A stretch of 24,528 nt of DNA, from contig JBCCQH010000114.1 in NCBI GenBank assembly GCA_039024435.1, forward strand, positions 1 to 24,528, in the 5' to 3' direction. The notes beneath the pieces were generated by a model, which did not search any database, was not told the DNA's origin, and saw only the letters and a program-made list of their open reading frames with translations. This stretch comes from JBCCQH01 sp039024435. Lineage in GTDB: Bacteria; Bacteroidota; Bacteroidia; J057; JADKCL01. Numbering within the stretch: position 1 is the stretch's first letter; every line of letters starts with the position of its first letter. This document shows, in pieces, positions 24,487 to 24,528 of the stretch. The position numbers and the translations under genes are program-made.

Positions 24487-24528
24487 TAACCCAGTGCCGC
24501 GGTGTTAAAAAACCAGGGGGGTCGGAGG

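Overview
The window looks like a chromosomal stretch from a GC-rich member of the Bacteroidota, most likely Saprospiria (Lewinella-like). Support: a type IX secretion (T9SS) C-terminal sorting domain, outer-membrane beta-barrel and lipoprotein genes of Bacteroidota style, an nSTAND1-WD40 protein with a long coiled coil, absence of obvious Shine-Dalgarno sites, and one plausible TTTG-N20-TAnnTT promoter. Genus assignment is inference; there is no rRNA or tRNA gene here.

Left edge (1-2183): the tail of an IS630-family transposase, then a pair of genes (GNAT-type acyltransferase and a 10-formyl-THF-type formyltransferase) bracketed by two inverted copies of a ~160-bp miniature element. A third copy lies at 8161-8312. 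The copies have terminal inverted repeats and short flanking direct repeats, so they behave like a MITE family. Copy A seems to be split by the IS630 element, and copy B sits exactly on the stop codon of the formyltransferase.

Leftward pair (7377-2295): a 1343-residue protein with a hydrophobic helical core and a C-terminal Ig-like/putative-Ig (He_PIG-like) module, overlapped by a 352-residue partner. Neither is recognisable; neither has a signal peptide.

Rightward cluster (8582-20822): seven tightly packed co-oriented genes. In order: a TIR protein with a second, divergent TIR-like N-terminal domain; a SLOG-fold protein (8-nt overlap); a HEAT-repeat/transmembrane/peptidoglycan-binding/cysteine-peptidase protein; a triple-TIR protein; an nSTAND1 NTPase with one transmembrane helix, coiled coil and WD40 propeller; a TPR-like plus outer-membrane beta-barrel protein (4-nt overlap); and a lipoprotein (4-nt overlap). 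The combination of NAD-nucleotide enzymes (TIR), a likely nucleotide sensor (SLOG), a STAND switch and a membrane-anchored peptidase is the best candidate for an undescribed defence or stress-signalling system; that role is inference from domain content and gene packing.

Right edge (21157-24528): an exported beta-barrel-like protein and, convergent to it, a parallel beta-helix surface protein secreted by T9SS. The last 230 bases are non-coding with a short palindrome and a strong stem-loop.
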